Shown here: positions 47,753 through 57,048 of the stretch, in pieces | Layout of the letters: each line of letters starts with the position of its first letter | How positions within the stretch are numbered: position 1 is the stretch's first letter | Origin: Psychrobacter namhaensis | GTDB taxonomy: Bacteria > Pseudomonadota > Gammaproteobacteria > Pseudomonadales > Moraxellaceae | Length of the DNA: 64,000 nucleotides | Direction of reading: 5' to 3' | NCBI RefSeq assembly: GCF_016107545.1 | Contig: NZ_JABASS010000003.1 | Span: 62,001 to 126,000 of the forward strand | Notes under the pieces: generated by a model | Databases searched by the model: none | Told to the model about the DNA's origin: nothing | What the model saw: only the letters and a program-made list of their open reading frames with translations | Position numbers and translations under genes: made by a program

Positions 47753-49171
47753 ATGTCTAACCACCTATCTCTCTCATCTGCCACCACACAGTGGTCGCAC
47801 TTACTCAGCGCCCAACGGCTCGGCTCATCCAAAGAACCCAAAACAGGTGAAACGGCGCGTTCGCACTTTCATAAAGACTATGACAGATTGGTCTTTTCTC
47901 ACTCCTTTCGCCAGCTTAATCAAAAAACGCAAGTCCATCCATTGACCAATCAGCTTGGTATTCATACTCGCTTGACCCACTCTCTTGAAGTGTCTTGTAT
48001 TGGCCGCTCTTTAGGGATGATGTCAGCAGAAAAGCTCCATGACACGTTAGGTAGCGGTCTACCCAGCGGGGTCTCGCCAGCCGATGTCGGGGTGATTGTA
48101 CAAGCAGCGTGCCTCGCTCATGATATTGGCAACCCACCCTTTGGCCATGCCGGAGAATACGCCATTCGCGACTGGTTTAGGCAACCTGTTCCTCAAGCTA
48201 GGTTGCAAAACCTGACCCTTAATGAACAGTTGGATCTACTGGCATACGAAGGCAATGCTCAGGGGTTTCGGCTATTAGCGCGCAATGAGCACCATCCTGA
48301 TAAAGGCGGTATGCGGCTAACCTGTGCAACCTTGGGTGCCTTTATGAAATACCCGTGGCTAGCGTCTCACAGCAACGATGTCAGTAATCATAGTATCAAC
48401 AGTAACGTGCAGAAATTTGGCTGTTTCGATAGTGAAGCCTCACAATTAGAAGAGTTGGCAGCGTGCCTGCACTTACCGCGCTCAGAGCAACACGATGGCT
48501 TTGCCCGTCATCCGTTGGCTTACTTGCTGGAAGCGGCAGACGATATCTGCTACGCTTTGATAGATTTAGAGGATGGCATCAATTTAAATATTTTAACCTA
48601 TGAGGATGTGGCCAGTATATTTTATGAGCTGATTGGCGAGCGTCCTAGCAATATCCAGCTGCCCGCCCACATGTCCGTTAGGCAAAGTTTGGCGTCATTG
48701 CGAGCACGTGCCATGATGCGTTTGGTCAATACAGTTACTGATGCTTTCGTGGCTAATAACGATGCTATGCTCGCTGGAAAACTGAACGGTAGCTTGTTTG
48801 CCCATTGTGACACTAGCGTACAAAACGGCATTCACCAAGCCAAACAACTAGCACGTGAGCAAATATTTAACCACCCAAGCAAGGTAAGAATGGAGCTGAT
48901 GGCCAATCAATGTTTGCACCGTCTGCTAGATGCCTTTATGCCACTCGCTTGGACTGGCACTCAAGCCACACTCACGTCATTACCTATGTCCTTTGAACAG
49001 CAACGCTTACTAAAGTTACTACAGCCACATTTTGACGAACATCGCCGCGAACTATCAGACAATACTTATCACAATATTTTGAATATCTTAGACTTTATTA
49101 CCGGCATGAATGATCATGAGGCTTATCGGTTGGCGCAAGAGTTACAAGGTCACTGGGGCACGATGGTTTAA
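47753..49171 (+). CDS. dgt: Deoxyguanosinetriphosphate triphosphohydrolase-like protein
   Basis: This HD-domain enzyme hydrolyses dGTP or related dNTPs to nucleoside and triphosphate. I start it at ATG 47753 (472 residues), where the family sequence begins (ETARSHFHKDYDRLVFSHSF); an upstream extension of 66 codons to 47555 overlaps the lipoprotein gene and is unlike the family. Metal ligands are in TRLTHSLEVSCIGRSLG and AACLAHDIGNPPFGHAGE, with the distal Asp in EAADDICYALIDLEDG. Length and motifs fit the dGTPase family. Confidence 0.92.
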   Translation: MSNHLSLSSATTQWSHLLSAQRLGSSKEPKTGETARSHFHKDYDRLVFSHSFRQLNQKTQVHPLTNQLGIHTRLTHSLEVSCIGRSLGMMSAEKLHDTLGSGLPSGVSPADVGVIVQAACLAHDIGNPPFGHAGEYAIRDWFRQPVPQARLQNLTLNEQLDLLAYEGNAQGFRLLARNEHHPDKGGMRLTCATLGAFMKYPWLASHSNDVSNHSINSNVQKFGCFDSEASQLEELAACLHLPRSEQHDGFARHPLAYLLEAADDICYALIDLEDGINLNILTYEDVASIFYELIGERPSNIQLPAHMSVRQSLASLRARAMMRLVNTVTDAFVANNDAMLAGKLNGSLFAHCDTSVQNGIHQAKQLAREQIFNHPSKVRMELMANQCLHRLLDAFMPLAWTGTQATLTSLPMSFEQQRLLKLLQPHFDEHRRELSDNTYHNILNILDFITGMNDHEAYRLAQELQGHWGTMV

Positions 49172-49256
49172 TAAATTAACATATGTGGCGTATTTCAGTC
49201 GTATTTACGCGCTGAAATGAGTATCATAAACCCCTATCGGATAATTTTGAAATATT

Positions 49257-49937
49257 ATGAGCAGTCGCGAACAAAAAAAACTTCAAACTCGGCACGCGTT
49301 TTTTAATGCTGTGCTGGATTTATGTATGACAGGGCAGTCTTTTAGCTCCATCAGCCTCAGACAGGTAACACGTGAGGTGGGCGTTGTGCCGACTGCGTTT
49401 TATCGGCATTTCGATGATATGGAGTCGCTTGGACGAGCCTTGGTGGTAGAAGAGCTAGGAGGCACCTTAGCCATATTAAGCGATAGCTTACAGATTGGCC
49501 GTAAACGTAGTTTTGATCGCCAAATCGCTAAGAGTATCCAACTCTTTTTGTATATGGTCAGTGATCAGCCTTACTACTGGCAGTTTTTAGTCAGTGAACG
49601 TTATGGCGGCTCAGACGCCGTGCGAAAGGCCATTAATGAGCTGGTCAAAAAGCACGCCCACAGCTTAGCGGAAGATCTCGCGCTACAGCCAGCGTTTACG
49701 CACATCAATGACTATGACCGCCGTCTGTTGGCTGAGGCTGGCGTAAATATGTTCTTTTCTTGGATCATCGATTGGTTAGAGTTGACCTATACTGAAGACC
49801 ATGATGATGAAATCGATTTGAATGAGATTGAAGAGAATAAACAGACGATGCTACACAACTGTACCCGCCAAGCACAGATGCTTTTTTATGGCGCTTACAA
49901 TTGGAAGTCCAGTGAGGAAACCCTTTTAAAGGATTGA
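49257..49937 (+). CDS. TetR-family regulator, FabR-like
   Basis: This 226-residue regulator has the TetR helix-turn-helix SSISLRQVTREVGVVPTAFY followed by RHFDDMESLGRALV. The recognition region (LRQVTREVGV.PTAFYRHF) closely follows that of FabR, the repressor of unsaturated fatty acid genes (LREVAREAGIAPTSFYRHF). The N-terminus also matches the FabR style (EQKKLQTRHAFFNAVLDL). There is no fatty-acid gene next door, so the target is inferred from the protein alone. Confidence 0.8.
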   Translation: MSSREQKKLQTRHAFFNAVLDLCMTGQSFSSISLRQVTREVGVVPTAFYRHFDDMESLGRALVVEELGGTLAILSDSLQIGRKRSFDRQIAKSIQLFLYMVSDQPYYWQFLVSERYGGSDAVRKAINELVKKHAHSLAEDLALQPAFTHINDYDRRLLAEAGVNMFFSWIIDWLELTYTEDHDDEIDLNEIEENKQTMLHNCTRQAQMLFYGAYNWKSSEETLLKD

Positions 49938-49958
49938 TCACTCGTTTTAGGAGAGTGA

Positions 49959-51059
49959 TTAAAAACTGGGCCGAAAAGCCCATAGCCGCTGTGCCACTAC
50001 GTCGATTTGCTTGGTTTTTTTGCTGTCGCCGTTATAGTTGGCACCGTTAGGGAGACTGTTAGGGATATTGTTATTGGCGTTATTGGCATTTGAGCTGTTG
50101 TTATTCGCGTTGCTACTACCTTCGGCATCATTCGCCGTTTTACTCATTAATACAGTGGCATAGCGATGTTTTGCCTGCCCGACCGTTGCATTATCAGTAA
50201 CCGTAATAAGCGTCATAAAAGCCTGACTGTCAACGGCTAATAGTGGCGCTAGTGCGGCTCGTTGTTCTTCGTTTAAACCGCTCAAATTTGGCAATTGCCA
50301 CACAGCATCAATAGACTCTAACGCCCGCTGCGTCCGCATGTCGACCAGTCCTTGCATCTGCTCACTATTGCCGCCGTCTACCAGTGCAGCCAATAAAACA
50401 GGACTGGCTGTATTAATATTAACCGGTACAAAGTAGGGAGCCGCCGTGATATAAGGGCGTAGTGTCGCTAGCACGTCAGTATTGACGCCTCGAACCGCTT
50501 GCAGCTGATCAACACTAACAAAGGGCTGATTTGGCAACGTATTATTGACTGTCGCACTCGATTGCTGAGAGTAGACTGTACTTTCGTTACCACCGTCTTG
50601 ATACACGTCGCTGTCTGTGTCTTGATAGTCAAGTACCGCGATGGCAATGTCAGGCTCTAAGTTCAATTGTGTCAGCAGTCTTTGAAAGAGTGCTAAAGCG
50701 GCTGTATCTACCGCTCCCTTCTGATATAAGTTGTTGATATTAAACCGACTGGCTTCATCACGTAACTCGACGCTGATGCTATGCGTGCCTAAGGTATAAG
50801 GTGGAATGGGTTGTGCCCAAATATCCTGCTCGCTGTCGGTATCATTTAGCTTATCGTCAGCACGAATCACCGTGAGGGCCAATTGCTGACCTGCATGAAT
50901 GTCTTGTAATAACTGGTTTTGGTCAAACAATAAGCCGCTACGCCTAATAGCAATCTTTTGGCTGGCAAGCATCGCCCCTGCGACCACCGTAATACTGACT
51001 ACTAATAGCAAGATAGTGAGCAGCGCTACCCCGCGCTGAGAATGGGCTGTCATTGACAT
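49959..51059 (-). CDS. gspK: Type II secretion minor pseudopilin GspK
   Basis: This is the tip-forming minor pseudopilin of the type II secretion system, 366 residues. A short leader (MSMTAHSQRG) precedes the hydrophobic helix VALLTILLLVVSITVVAGAM; the usual Glu at position 5 is absent, as is normal for GspK. The large globular domain contains LRDEASRFNINNLYQ and ITAAPYFVPVNINTASPVLL. A low-complexity Asn/Ser-rich insertion of about 40 residues (NANNNSSNANNANNNIPN) precedes the ending VAQRLWAFRPSF. It is the last gene of the gspH-I-J-K row. Confidence 0.92.
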   Translation of the reverse strand: MSMTAHSQRGVALLTILLLVVSITVVAGAMLASQKIAIRRSGLLFDQNQLLQDIHAGQQLALTVIRADDKLNDTDSEQDIWAQPIPPYTLGTHSISVELRDEASRFNINNLYQKGAVDTAALALFQRLLTQLNLEPDIAIAVLDYQDTDSDVYQDGGNESTVYSQQSSATVNNTLPNQPFVSVDQLQAVRGVNTDVLATLRPYITAAPYFVPVNINTASPVLLAALVDGGNSEQMQGLVDMRTQRALESIDAVWQLPNLSGLNEEQRAALAPLLAVDSQAFMTLITVTDNATVGQAKHRYATVLMSKTANDAEGSSNANNNSSNANNANNNIPNSLPNGANYNGDSKKTKQIDVVAQRLWAFRPSF

Positions 51060-51107
51060 AAATTGCCTTCATTATTGAGCCAATAAACCATTTTCAATAC
51101 TGCCTTT

Positions 51108-51887
51108 TCAATTACTGGTTTCCTCATCGCCGCTACCTGCCTCGCTACCATCATTGCCATTGTTGTTGCTGTTTTTATTAGGAACGTTTTGACGACTGCT
51201 CTGGGGTAACGACTGCGGCGCGAGCGCCCACTGCCAAGTAATTGGCATGTCTTGATAAGTAAAACTAACGGCAATACCTTTTGGCAGTAAAGCCACTTCA
51301 GGATGCATGTCTACTGTATCAGCTGGTTGTTCAGAGGTTACATTTGTACCGACACTACTGCCGTCTTCGTTGGGGAATGTGCTGCTCAGCTCTGGTAAAT
51401 ACGCTTGCCAACGGCCTGCGGTGACGCCTTCTAGCAACACACTGTCTAAGCTGACGCTATCACGCCCACCATCCAGGCTGGTGTATTGACGGCGTATTAA
51501 GCGCTCATCTACAAAAACGTATTCGACATGCTGCACACTAGTGCTGCTTTGATAGCGCGGATCAGGATCGGCAAAGCGTACAAAGCTGACCTGCTCGCCA
51601 TCTAAGCGCATAAAAGGCTCAGGCTGGATGTTACTTGCTTGGTTACCATCATTGCTGCTGATGCTATCTTGTTGGACATTGATCGCTTGATAAGGAATGA
51701 TTTGCCCCATATCTTGCTGTAGCTGTAGATAAGCGTATTGCAATACTGCCAAATTATCCGCATGGAACTGCGCCCGTTCACGAGCACGGTTGACACTGTC
51801 AAATACTTGCCAACCCGCCACCGCCAGCATCGCAAATATTGCCATGGCAACCATCAGCTCAAGTAAGGTAAAGCCGCGCTGACTCAT
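51108..51887 (-). CDS. gspJ: Type II secretion minor pseudopilin GspJ
   Basis: This minor pseudopilin has 259 residues. The prepilin peptidase site is right at the N-terminus: MSQRG then FTLLELMVAMAIFAMLAVAG, with Glu at position 5 of the mature protein. Family traits include FVRFADPDPRYQ and the late VSFTYQDMPITWQWALAP. An Asn/Ser/Gly/Glu-rich tail of about 30 residues follows. Its ATG overlaps the gspI stop (ATGA), so the two are translationally coupled. Confidence 0.93.
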   Translation of the reverse strand: MSQRGFTLLELMVAMAIFAMLAVAGWQVFDSVNRARERAQFHADNLAVLQYAYLQLQQDMGQIIPYQAINVQQDSISSNDGNQASNIQPEPFMRLDGEQVSFVRFADPDPRYQSSTSVQHVEYVFVDERLIRRQYTSLDGGRDSVSLDSVLLEGVTAGRWQAYLPELSSTFPNEDGSSVGTNVTSEQPADTVDMHPEVALLPKGIAVSFTYQDMPITWQWALAPQSLPQSSRQNVPNKNSNNNGNDGSEAGSGDEETSN

Positions 51888-52354
51888 GGCACACGACCAT
51901 TTGGGTTTAAACCAGCCAAATCCAAACTGCCAACCTCTTGCTCAGCGCTGCTTAACATCACATCAATGTCTGTCACAGCACTACGCGTTTGTCCATCAAT
52001 AATGGGAGCAACAGCGATATTCACTTGTTTTAAGGCAGGTGTCATGGCCTCACCCACTGTCATAACCACTTGCCAATCACGACCTTGGGCATTGACAGTC
52101 TGAGTACGACTTGCGGTCAGCCACGTCTTTTGAATACGCAAATCAGACGCCGCGTTTTGTGCGACAAAGTGCGCCAGCGTGCGGGTGCGCAATACATCGA
52201 CTGAGTGCAGGTAGGCGCTACTGGCCCGACTGGCCGCCACGGCAACCACTGCCAAAATGGCCAAAGCAACCATCACCTCAATCAAGGTAAAGCCACGCTC
52301 ACGCTTAAACTGAGAGTAGGTAGGCATAGTAAGCGACTTGGAAAAGATAGCCAT
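51884..52354 (-). CDS. gspI: Type II secretion minor pseudopilin GspI
   Basis: This minor pseudopilin has about 156 residues. The cleavage site RERG|FTLIEVMVALAILAVVAVA is at about residue 21. I use the ATG at 52354, with AGGGGG eight bases upstream; an ATG at 52327 is a second option with a shorter leader. The mature part contains RTLAHFVAQNAASDLRIQKT, the standard GspI region. It begins directly after the gspH stop and overlaps gspJ. Confidence 0.92.
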   Translation of the reverse strand: MAIFSKSLTMPTYSQFKRERGFTLIEVMVALAILAVVAVAASRASSAYLHSVDVLRTRTLAHFVAQNAASDLRIQKTWLTASRTQTVNAQGRDWQVVMTVGEAMTPALKQVNIAVAPIIDGQTRSAVTDIDVMLSSAEQEVGSLDLAGLNPNGRVP

Positions 52355-52357
52355 CAA

Positions 52358-53185
52358 CTATACCCCCTGTCCGATCATCATACTACCATCGGGCATAATC
52401 GTAATCACCTCACCCACCAAACGCGAATCATGCAGCACTTCAATGGTGACGGGAGTCGCTTGCCCAGTACCAAACCATAGGACCTGTGGTACTGCTTGGT
52501 TGGCAAACCACGGCTGTAGTGTTTGTTTTTGTCCAGAAATTGATAAGTTACCAGACTCTAAGCTTTGAATCCTTAAGCTGACCCCAGCAGGCAGTTCAGG
52601 CAAGCTGACTTCTGGTTCACTCTCCCAACTCGGGGTTGGCGGTTGGTCGCTCATAGCCCCTGACATAGCATTCAAATCGGTAGACAACTCCATGGCATTT
52701 TTGGGACGGCTGTCTACACTACTCGATGTGATGTCAGCGCTTTGATAAGCGACATAAGGATTTGATAAGGTGACAATCACAGGGTTTACCTGACCTTCTT
52801 TATCCGCTTGTAAAACTAGCCCCATGGGCTGCATACGCTCAGCTGATAACAGACGAACGTAACTTAATGAGTCGGTAAAGTGCTCATAAAAAGCACGGTT
52901 TTTGCGGGATTCACTGCTACCGACCGACAAACTCATCATGCCAGCAAATATAGATAGAATAACCACCACCACCACGATTTCAACGAGAGTAAAACCCGTT
53001 TGCGATCGACAAAGGCTTAATGGTTTAGCAGAGAAAATCTGAGAATTTTTTAACGGCGAGTAGTCACTGCGACAATGACGAGGAAGCAGACTGAACTCTG
53101 TTTTATGATAGGCAGAATGTTGCGGGTTGATGCTTAAATGGCAAGTGGCCGCTGAGCTGGACTGAGTCTTGACAGTGACCGGCAT
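52358..53185 (-). CDS. gspH: Type II secretion minor pseudopilin GspH, with long N-terminal leader
   Basis: This minor pseudopilin has a methylation/cleavage site SQTG|FTLVEIVVVVVILSIFAGM, but 64 residues lie before the cut if the ATG at 53185 is used. Most leaders are 6-25 residues. I see no internal ATG, GTG or TTG in frame close to the cut, so either the leader is truly long or a rare start is used. The mature part includes YEHFTDSLSYVRLLSAERMQ, typical of GspH. It is the first gene of gspH-I-J-K. Confidence 0.85.
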   Translation of the reverse strand: MPVTVKTQSSSAATCHLSINPQHSAYHKTEFSLLPRHCRSDYSPLKNSQIFSAKPLSLCRSQTGFTLVEIVVVVVILSIFAGMMSLSVGSSESRKNRAFYEHFTDSLSYVRLLSAERMQPMGLVLQADKEGQVNPVIVTLSNPYVAYQSADITSSSVDSRPKNAMELSTDLNAMSGAMSDQPPTPSWESEPEVSLPELPAGVSLRIQSLESGNLSISGQKQTLQPWFANQAVPQVLWFGTGQATPVTIEVLHDSRLVGEVITIMPDGSMMIGQGV

Positions 53186-53342
53186 ATGGCACCTATAAGC
53201 TTATCATTAGGTTATCGTGTATAAAGTGACATCACTATTTTTAAAATACTGAACAGATAGGGTTGCTCGTGCTGCACTATAGAATATTGCAACACGAAAC
53301 GCTTACGGTAGTATATTGAGCTACGAAAGAGTCACAGGCAAG

Positions 53343-54026
53343 CTAGTAATTGGTATTGCGATGCTCTTCTGACTCGGTATCGATTTGTTCTACCAGCTCT
53401 TGCATATCTTCATCCATCACCCCATCCTCATCGGCAGGATAATGGCTGGGGAGCTCAAGCATTTGCTGGACAAACGCGTAACGCAAGGTATCACGGCGGC
53501 CCAAATAACGCTGATAAAAGCTTGAATTTAATAACCCCGCACCGCCTTGACCCATTGCCCAAATGGAAGATAAATAATCACGAGTACTTAGGTTACTATT
53601 TTCATCTTTTAAATAAGCACTGATAATATCAATCAAACGCTTCATGCGCTGGCGGCGTATATCGTAAAGCTCACCAAATAAGCGATTAAGACCCGTCACT
53701 GATGCCGCCAAACGCTCTTCGATTTGGTTAAGCAGCATGGCTTTTTGTGGGTTAAACAGCTGTTGAAAAATCATGCGGGCCACGCCTGCCGACGGGCAAT
53801 CATCAATGCGATTGATCTCGAACAACTGCTCTTCATAACGAATGATAATGCGCAAATAGAGCTCATCTTTACTGGAGAAATGCTTGTACAGTGTGCCTTT
53901 AGCCAAATCAAGCTGGTCTGCCAAACTGTCTAAAGTGATATCACCATCGCCTGACTCAAGTAGCAGTTGCTCTGCCATCGCTAAGATATTTTCTTCTCGT
54001 GCCTTGAACTGATGCTGACGACTCAT
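53343..54026 (-). CDS. TetR-family transcriptional regulator
   Basis: This 227-residue protein has the TetR helix-turn-helix ITLDSLADQLDLAKGTLYKH followed by FSSKDELYLRIIIRYEEQLF. The ligand domain is unassigned (IYSAYLKDE-like helices and NSSFYQRYLGRRDTLRYAF). The C-terminal 30 residues are acidic. AGGAGAG is upstream of the ATG. It lies between gspH and tatD on the same strand, with spacers of more than 150 bases on each side, so it is probably a separate unit. The regulon is unknown. Confidence 0.88.
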   Translation of the reverse strand: MSRQHQFKAREENILAMAEQLLLESGDGDITLDSLADQLDLAKGTLYKHFSSKDELYLRIIIRYEEQLFEINRIDDCPSAGVARMIFQQLFNPQKAMLLNQIEERLAASVTGLNRLFGELYDIRRQRMKRLIDIISAYLKDENSNLSTRDYLSSIWAMGQGGAGLLNSSFYQRYLGRRDTLRYAFVQQMLELPSHYPADEDGVMDEDMQELVEQIDTESEEHRNTNY

Positions 54027-54254
54027 AATCTCTCCTAAAACCTGACAAGATTAAGCATATGACCATTGTTTACACTAGTACGTCGGCAAAAAGTATGAGG
54101 CTATACAAAGACTGCTCGAGGACGACAATGAGAATATGCTTATGTTTGCTAAATAGTCATAGATAATTATATGATTACGCTTGGTATTTAACGATATAGC
54201 GCGCAAACCATATGGTGATTTCATAAATGACTGAGTGGTCATAGCATACCCATT

Positions 54255-55043
54255 TTAGTGGTACTGTGCCAGTAAATTTTCAAAGTTTTTTGCAGTCAAA
54301 GCGCCTATCTCCTTGCTACTACAGCCATACATGTCTGCGAGATAAGCTGCCACGTAGGGTACGTAAGCCGGCTCATTAGGTCTACCACGTTTAGGCACAG
54401 GTGCTAAATAAGGGCTATCCGTTTCGATCAGCATTCTATCTCTGGGCATTTTTTGAGCGGCATCTTGGATCATTTGCGCACTCTTAAAGCTGACAATACC
54501 CGAGAAAGAGATATAAAACCCTAAGTCTAAGGCGCGTTTCGCTGTCTCCCAATCTTCGGTAAAGCAGTGAATAATGCCATGTTCAGCGCCCTCACTTTTT
54601 AAGATATCAATGGTGTCTTCTTTGGCATCACGCATGTGGATCACGAGTGGCTTTTTTAGACTTTGGCTCGCGTGAATATGACGGGCAAGACTGGCTTGTT
54701 GTTCTTTTTTATTCTCAGTTGACCAATAATAATCCAGACCCGTCTCCCCTATTGCCCATACATGATCAGCACTGGCCGTTTCTATCAGCCGCTCGATGGT
54801 CGCTGATTGTAAGACCTGAATATCTTCACAAGGATGGATACCCACACTCATCCCTAAATTTAGCCTCTCATCACCATAAGTGCGTACAATGTTGGCAATA
54901 TCATCATACTCAGCAAAATCACACATAATCGCCATCGCACGGGTGACGTTAGCGGCTTTCATAGCGTCAATCGCGCCAGACAATTGGCCGTCATACTTCG
55001 TCAAATCTAAACGGTTCAGATGGCAATGACTATCAGTAAACAT
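54255..55043 (-). CDS. tatD: TatD-family metal-dependent DNase
   Basis: This is a TIM-barrel metallo-hydrolase of the TatD family (3'-5' DNA exonuclease in E. coli). From the ATG at 55043 it has 262 residues; GAGAG lies upstream of this ATG, while the ATG at 55055 has no ribosome site. Metal ligands are in FTDSHCHLNRLDL at the N-terminus, AIGETGLDYYWS, LVIHMRDAKEDTIDIL, GIIHCFTEDWETAKRAL and MLIETDSPYLAPVPKRGRPN, which together define the family. Confidence 0.94.
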   Translation of the reverse strand: MFTDSHCHLNRLDLTKYDGQLSGAIDAMKAANVTRAMAIMCDFAEYDDIANIVRTYGDERLNLGMSVGIHPCEDIQVLQSATIERLIETASADHVWAIGETGLDYYWSTENKKEQQASLARHIHASQSLKKPLVIHMRDAKEDTIDILKSEGAEHGIIHCFTEDWETAKRALDLGFYISFSGIVSFKSAQMIQDAAQKMPRDRMLIETDSPYLAPVPKRGRPNEPAYVPYVAAYLADMYGCSSKEIGALTAKNFENLLAQYH

Positions 55044-55186
55044 AAAAACTCTCATTAATAAAAATTATAAATAAAAAAGTTAGGTCAAAATTCAAAGTTG
55101 TATGGGTGTTTATTGCTCTAAAGACAGCAGTTTTCAAGTCAGGTAAAAGTCACTTACTTATCATACCGATTTATAAATACTTGACA

Positions 55187-56974
55187 TCAGTGCAGCGGCA
55201 CGACACGCATCACCTCTTCTATGGTCGTCAGCCCTTCACTAACACGCTTTGCACCTGATAAGCGTAATGGCTGTACCCCTTCGCGGTACGCTTGCTGCTT
55301 GAGTACGTCTAAATTTGCATCGGCGGCAACCAACTTTTTTAATTCGTTGGATAACGGCATGATTTCATATAGGCCAACACGGCCCTGATAACCGGTATGG
55401 CGACAGCGCTCACAACCTTGCGCCGTATAGATCTGTGCTGGCACTGGCGCACGCCAAGGCTGTACCAGCTCTTGCCATTGAATCGCTATCTCACTATCTC
55501 GCGTCACATCCACCGCTTGCTTACAGTGCGGACATAACGTCCGTAATAAGCGCTGTGCCATCACACCCAATATCGTCGCTGAGGTCAAAAAAGGCTGGAT
55601 GCCCAAATCGTGTAGACGAGTGAGGGAGCTTGGGGCGTCATTGGTGTGCAAAGTCGAGAGCACCAAATGCCCTGTAAGGGAGGCTTGCACTGCCATGTTT
55701 GCCGTTTCGGCATCACGAATCTCACCCACCATAATGATATCCGGGTCTTGACGCATTAATGAGCGGATACCATCAGAAAAATACAAATCGACGCCTGGGT
55801 TGACCTGCATTTGATTAAACGCCGGCTCAATCATCTCAATCGGATCTTCGATCGTACAGACATTGACTTGCTCAGTGGCGAGCTGCTTGAGCGTACTATA
55901 TAGGGTGGTGGTTTTACCTGAGCCAGTTGGTCCTGTGACCAAAACAATACCGTTTGGATGCGCCGTTAATTCATGCCACGTTTCCAGCTGTTTACCAGAT
56001 AGGCCGAGCTGAGCAAACGAGCGCACCAGCACCTCAGGATCAAACACGCGCATGACCAACTTTTCACCGAAAGCAGTCGGCATGGTAGAGAGACGTAGCT
56101 CAGTCTCCAGCCCTTTTGGGGTACGGGTTTTTAGACGACCATCCTGCGGTTTGCGTTTTTCTGCGACATTGAGCCGCCCTAAGATTTTAATACGCGCCGT
56201 GACCGCCACGATAATCGCCAGTGGCATCTCGTAGACGGTATGGAGCACACCATCTATGCGAAAACGTACCTTGCCTGTCTCCCGCCGCGGCTCTAGATGA
56301 ATGTCACTGGCACGCTGTTCAAAGGCATATTGTAGTAACCAGTCAACGACTCTGACGATATGCTGATCATTGGCATCGGGATTGGTGTTGTCACCCAGCT
56401 GCAATAGTGCCTCGACATTGGTGACATCAGCTGCCGCCCGTTTATGGACACTATTTGCCCCCGCAATCGCTTGCGTGACTTGATAGAACTCTCGGCGATA
56501 GCGATTAATCTGTTCAGGACTAAGATAGACCGTGCGATAGCTTTTAGATTTGATTAACTTGTCAATGTTTGCTTGCCAGTCCGTATAAAACGGCTGATCT
56601 GTACCGATGACCACCTCATCTAAGCTCACCTCAATCGGTAAAATATGCTGCAAGCGTGCATACTCAAAGGACATCAGCTGTGTCACGGCTGGAACATCGA
56701 CTTTTAAAGGGTCAATACGAACAAGTGGCATACCCGCTTTTGCGGCCAACCATTGATTCAACCAAGCCAACGTTAATTTATTGTCAGCGCTGTTATCAGG
56801 CGCATGACCATTCGGTAAGCCAAACTCACTGATGGTCAGCAGTGGATGCTGTGCCTTATCACGGCGGCTAGTAATCACTAGATTGTAGCCACGCTGATCA
56901 ATCACCTTGTCGACCAAAAGCTCATCTAGGCACCAACGCAAATCAATCACTATTGAATAGTTCTGAACAGACAT
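55187..56974 (-). CDS. gspE: GspE/PulE-family secretion ATPase
   Basis: This hexameric ATPase powers type II secretion or type IV pilus assembly. It has 595 residues. The N-terminal binding domain (about 1-190) is followed by ASDIHLEPRRETGKVRFRID. The Walker A is VLVTGPTGSGKTTTLYSTL (about 345), the Walker B LMRQDPDIIMVGEIRDAETA, and the His box is GHLVLSTLHTNDAPSSLTRL. A tetracysteine zinc motif (CPHC ... CERCRHTGYQGR) is present. The gspH-I-J-K genes nearby favour a type II role. A PilB-like or orphan role cannot be excluded; no gspF is adjacent. Confidence 0.85.
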   Translation of the reverse strand: MSVQNYSIVIDLRWCLDELLVDKVIDQRGYNLVITSRRDKAQHPLLTISEFGLPNGHAPDNSADNKLTLAWLNQWLAAKAGMPLVRIDPLKVDVPAVTQLMSFEYARLQHILPIEVSLDEVVIGTDQPFYTDWQANIDKLIKSKSYRTVYLSPEQINRYRREFYQVTQAIAGANSVHKRAAADVTNVEALLQLGDNTNPDANDQHIVRVVDWLLQYAFEQRASDIHLEPRRETGKVRFRIDGVLHTVYEMPLAIIVAVTARIKILGRLNVAEKRKPQDGRLKTRTPKGLETELRLSTMPTAFGEKLVMRVFDPEVLVRSFAQLGLSGKQLETWHELTAHPNGIVLVTGPTGSGKTTTLYSTLKQLATEQVNVCTIEDPIEMIEPAFNQMQVNPGVDLYFSDGIRSLMRQDPDIIMVGEIRDAETANMAVQASLTGHLVLSTLHTNDAPSSLTRLHDLGIQPFLTSATILGVMAQRLLRTLCPHCKQAVDVTRDSEIAIQWQELVQPWRAPVPAQIYTAQGCERCRHTGYQGRVGLYEIMPLSNELKKLVAADANLDVLKQQAYREGVQPLRLSGAKRVSEGLTTIEEVMRVVPLH

Positions 56975-57048
56975 ATTATTCTTCTTTTATTACGGGTAAA
57001 TAAGTTACTGATAGTGAGGAGTGCGGTACTAGTGACGCTCATTTGCCG

